From an alpha proteobacterium AAP38 (GTDB lineage Bacteria > Pseudomonadota > Alphaproteobacteria > Azospirillales > Azospirillaceae), in assembly GCA_001296005.1 (NCBI GenBank), contig LJHR01000017.1, positions 51,389 through 115,388 of the forward strand: 64,000 nt of DNA, in the 5' to 3' direction. The translations under genes and the position numbers were made by a program. The notes below the pieces were generated by a model. That model worked only from the letters and a program-made list of their open reading frames with translations, made no database searches and was not told where the DNA came from. Shown in pieces: positions 63,601-64,000 of the stretch. The first letter of the stretch is position 1. Every line of letters starts with the position of its first letter.

Positions 63601-64000
63601 TGTCAGCAGGGAGGACTTGTTCCCGGCCGCATCCTGGAGTTCGACCGCTACCGTGATCGTTCCATCGTTCAGGCCCTTGAGATCAGGAAGCCCGATGCTG
63701 GATCCGTTAAGAGTACCGGTACCGGTGATGGCGGTTCCGCCTGCCGCAGAAGTGATCGTATAGCTGTATTTTGTACCGGCCTCGTTGCTGGTCAGCGTCA
63801 AGCTGGCACCCTGGGCCTCGGTAATCGTTGTGCCGCTAAAGTTGACACTTCCCGTAGGCAGGGTCTTGTCGAGGATGGTGGTGGCAGTGATGGCGCCCGT
63901 GCTCTTGTTGCCCGCCTTGTCGGCCTGTTCCAGGCTGACTGTGAGCGTGCCATCTCCCAGCGAGGAGACATCGCCCAGGGTGATAGTGCCGCCATCGGCT
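57628..64000 (-). CDS. Giant Ig/cadherin/Calx-beta surface protein (C-terminal part; N-terminus beyond right edge)
   Basis: At least 2124 codons are visible and the frame is still open at base 64000. In protein order: Ig-like repeats (DKTLPTGSVNFSG, SNEAGTKYSYTI); a cadherin-like unit (GVNDAPIATI...YSLSGPSWLVIDPTTGGLSG); a VCBS-type unit (NTAPVANNDSGTVREIDVLG); two Calx-beta domains (SADFAGATLPSGTVTLAPG and DAADFGGTLPTGIVTFADGE); an SdrD-type unit (GALVFADANRNGVLDNGEV); and a series of domains with 'LTVTLTPxxGTI' repeats. Many Asp/Asn clusters should bind calcium. It is secreted, probably as an adhesin or matrix protein. No RTX nonapeptides or typical C-terminal type I signal are seen; the end is Ala/Ser-rich (GKASLSSAIQAA). 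It is followed by the M50/HlyD/TolC genes. Confidence 0.88.
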   Translation of the reverse strand, partial: ADGGTITLGDVSSLGDGTLTVSLEQADKAGNKSTGAITATTILDKTLPTGSVNFSGTTITEAQGASLTLTSNEAGTKYSYTITSAAGGTAITGTGTLNGSSIGLPDLKGLNDGTITVAVELQDAAGNKSSLLTASTLLNLIPDNVSLTLDPGSDTGIPGDGITSNRQPTIQISGPLGSVLAVDWGDGRGFVTVGTGTGAVQSVTLDRAYEGFGDRTLRLQVTQPNGGGVILSNPLNLTLVPTPPTLGDLPAISVAEDSEPISVPLSLTSPDIPVSQLSFAASSSNPGLASASVEIVNGTPSLRLLPIANAFGTAQITLTITGPNGINLTRTVSYTATGVNDAPIATISTIDARAVQGQPFNLSLPSGAFSDPDIVPGGTDRLTYSLSGPSWLVIDPTTGGLSGTPTPTDVGNRTVTITATDNGGLATSLTVTLAVAASNTAPVANNDSGTVREIDVLGGNLLANDTDADAGDVLRITAVNGVNSIGTAITLASGAKVTVNADGSYSYDPNGAFGRLNNGQTGTDSFTYTVTDKAGLSSTGTVNLTITGLNNDPVTEPPKQVIIARNADAVGLSIDQPSDPDGDPLTITITGLPSNGTTLRADGGRVSVGDTLSPADLTRLQFDVDTGFLGDAGSLTYTISDGNSLRLGSVEVLIAEEQIIGIRNAAGSASVQAEPLGNGITRFSFEVYRTAGADPATTGSVTVDFRVEAGAGISAADFAGATLPSGTVTLAPGESSRIVTIDVVGDGLTEGDETFTVALENLRNNGLTLTPRVNDPSSVSATILDRDQDRTPPRVTAVTPPDAGSYFPGDTLSVTLTFSENVNATNGATVPLLIGSNVRLATYVSGSGGNNLTFSYTVQASDVDRDGITIGTQLGGTVKDAAGNNAVSGFALRNGAGQPLNLSNILVNTVRGKTIDGYIQGALVFADANRNGVLDNGEVNVITDAAGNYEIGGGSGPYIMVGGRDVSTGITFDGVYEAPPRATVINPLTTAVVGTAGLSASDAAFTAAATKVKTALGISSSFDLFNTDPIDQATATGSSASEVLAALNAQSEANKLSILLVQGSALLTGLSPAPLATGAAGNAITSAIGDAINALPAGGVINFADQATVQAVLANAAGRLGLTPGAGLLSDTAQMIREANNRVESAENGSGSAIERLTAMARVQVVAQGDATLAIRTGAANGNLSTALAGFTGTPLDQAIAQAQVGTIVPARIAVTALDPSLEEADTGTTSYRFQVTRSGSLFGTTSVNWAVSGDGGLDAADFGGTLPTGIVTFADGEAVKTITIQVTGDTTIEADERFTLTLSNASNGADIRTPTVSATILDNDPRTPTYAGPDSIAVLAGVSTSVPGLSILDGDSDNLTVTLTPTGGTIAVIGAASVSSSDGVTTLSGSVADVNATLATLIYTPAAGSTAGSLRVTASDGDASTTDLDRTLNVRVAQAPENRLPVQPVVLGGVATEIIGLGVYDTDSPTLTVSLIPTNGTVSLRTFGTATLTRDANGTVHISGATADVNASLATVDFTGSKTVREASLRIVTDDNDPVSPNDSDLVLIQVVQSPEVTFPNRPTVVAGIGTPITGISLTDADTEALSVTLTPSNGSISLTAVGGVAITDAGGGALRLNGTIADLNATLAGLRFTAGADATTATLRVQAVDGDARSPDVDRTLALTVAAQPAITLPSPSAIRPGIAGAVPGISVSDRDSANLTVTLTPSSGNLAIGTTTNVTVSNGANGSLILSGAANAINSTLAGLSLTLPTGTQTASIAITASDGTTPAVSRTLTVPVIVNQPPVATTNPLTLVDGRVGSAYSTVLPGNLFSDPDVGDVLSLSVSGLPAGLSFDAATNTIRGIPDFNVVGTWRLTITATDRLGEKAVRTTSLVIGQDNVVILPPPALPDTGLPAVNTTITPPLQVAPAADLGTDPNLVGAKPIIVAGIGNTRGLFGDPLEPARIEGINLKISEPEGFVTVNVAAPGAKPYLRVGNAEPSGRLVLDPVTRTASFTLPAGTFVSNDGRLAVAASMPGGKALPSWLRFDARTGTFFLREAPPANAPARMVVEVTAQTSDGQRQTVRLTLRLADRTAGIDMPTGKASLSSAIQAAATTAIHSDGLALLNSLSSLTAGPAIPPNAA

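Noticed and set aside
1..64000. CRISPR array, tRNA or rRNA gene
   Set aside because: No regular short repeats with spacers and no cloverleaf or rRNA-like sequence were seen; repeats found belong to protein-coding domains or the iterons.

Overview
The window looks like part of a large replicon that is not the main chromosome (megaplasmid or chromid) of a GC-rich alphaproteobacterium, most plausibly from the Azospirillum/Niveispirillum side of Rhodospirillales. That placement is inferred from codon style and gene families, with no 16S gene or close match to confirm it. The plasmid evidence is direct: a Rep_3-type initiator gene, iteron-like repeats just upstream of it, and a ccdAB addiction module next door.

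Layout. 1-3900: the start of a glycosyltransferase running off the left edge, a perfect 22-bp inverted repeat, ccdAB, a stranded MazE-type antitoxin tail, rep and the putative origin. 4060-7630: a type I secretion ABC transporter with its HlyD adaptor. 7759-23676: a surface-polysaccharide block with multidomain glycosyltransferases, a Wzm/Wzt-type ABC exporter, an RgpF-like protein, a small RTX protein with its own terminator and dyad-rich leader, a methyltransferase, a GT4 and a Sel1-repeat protein. 23677-30992: an ISL3-type transposase remnant, a three-gene sugar-modification cassette (FAD oxidoreductase, SDR, TIM-barrel isomerase), a large unrecognised protein, a decayed duplicate of the 7759 glycosyltransferase, and gmhA. 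31032-33106: an AT-rich pair (methyltransferase, sulfotransferase). 33207-36325: an IS graveyard (IS1380, two IS21-type pieces, IS630) ending in a perfect 24-bp inverted repeat. 36629-44386: a four-gene operon joined by 4-bp ATGA overlaps, comprising a giant glycosyltransferase, an SDR, a three-domain HddC-GmhB-kinase fusion, and HddA. With gmhA upstream this supplies a route to GDP-D-glycero-alpha-D-manno-heptose. 44470-49829: a tiny protein, a methyltransferase and another giant GT2-GT4-GT4 protein.

49860-64000, all on the minus strand and read right to left: a giant Ig/cadherin/Calx-beta surface protein (N-terminus off the right edge), a TolC-type lipoprotein, a small periplasmic adaptor, a GAF-HlyD protein, an M50 metalloprotease fused to an HlyD domain, and two proteins of unknown function. 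No ABC ATPase is visible in this unit. It is the best candidate here for an uncommon or undescribed export and processing system.

Together the window reads as a cell-surface locus: glycan synthesis and export, heptose precursor supply, decoration (sulfation, methylation), and two separate protein-export modules for an RTX protein and a giant adhesin. It sits on a mobile replicon and is visibly remodelled by insertion sequences.
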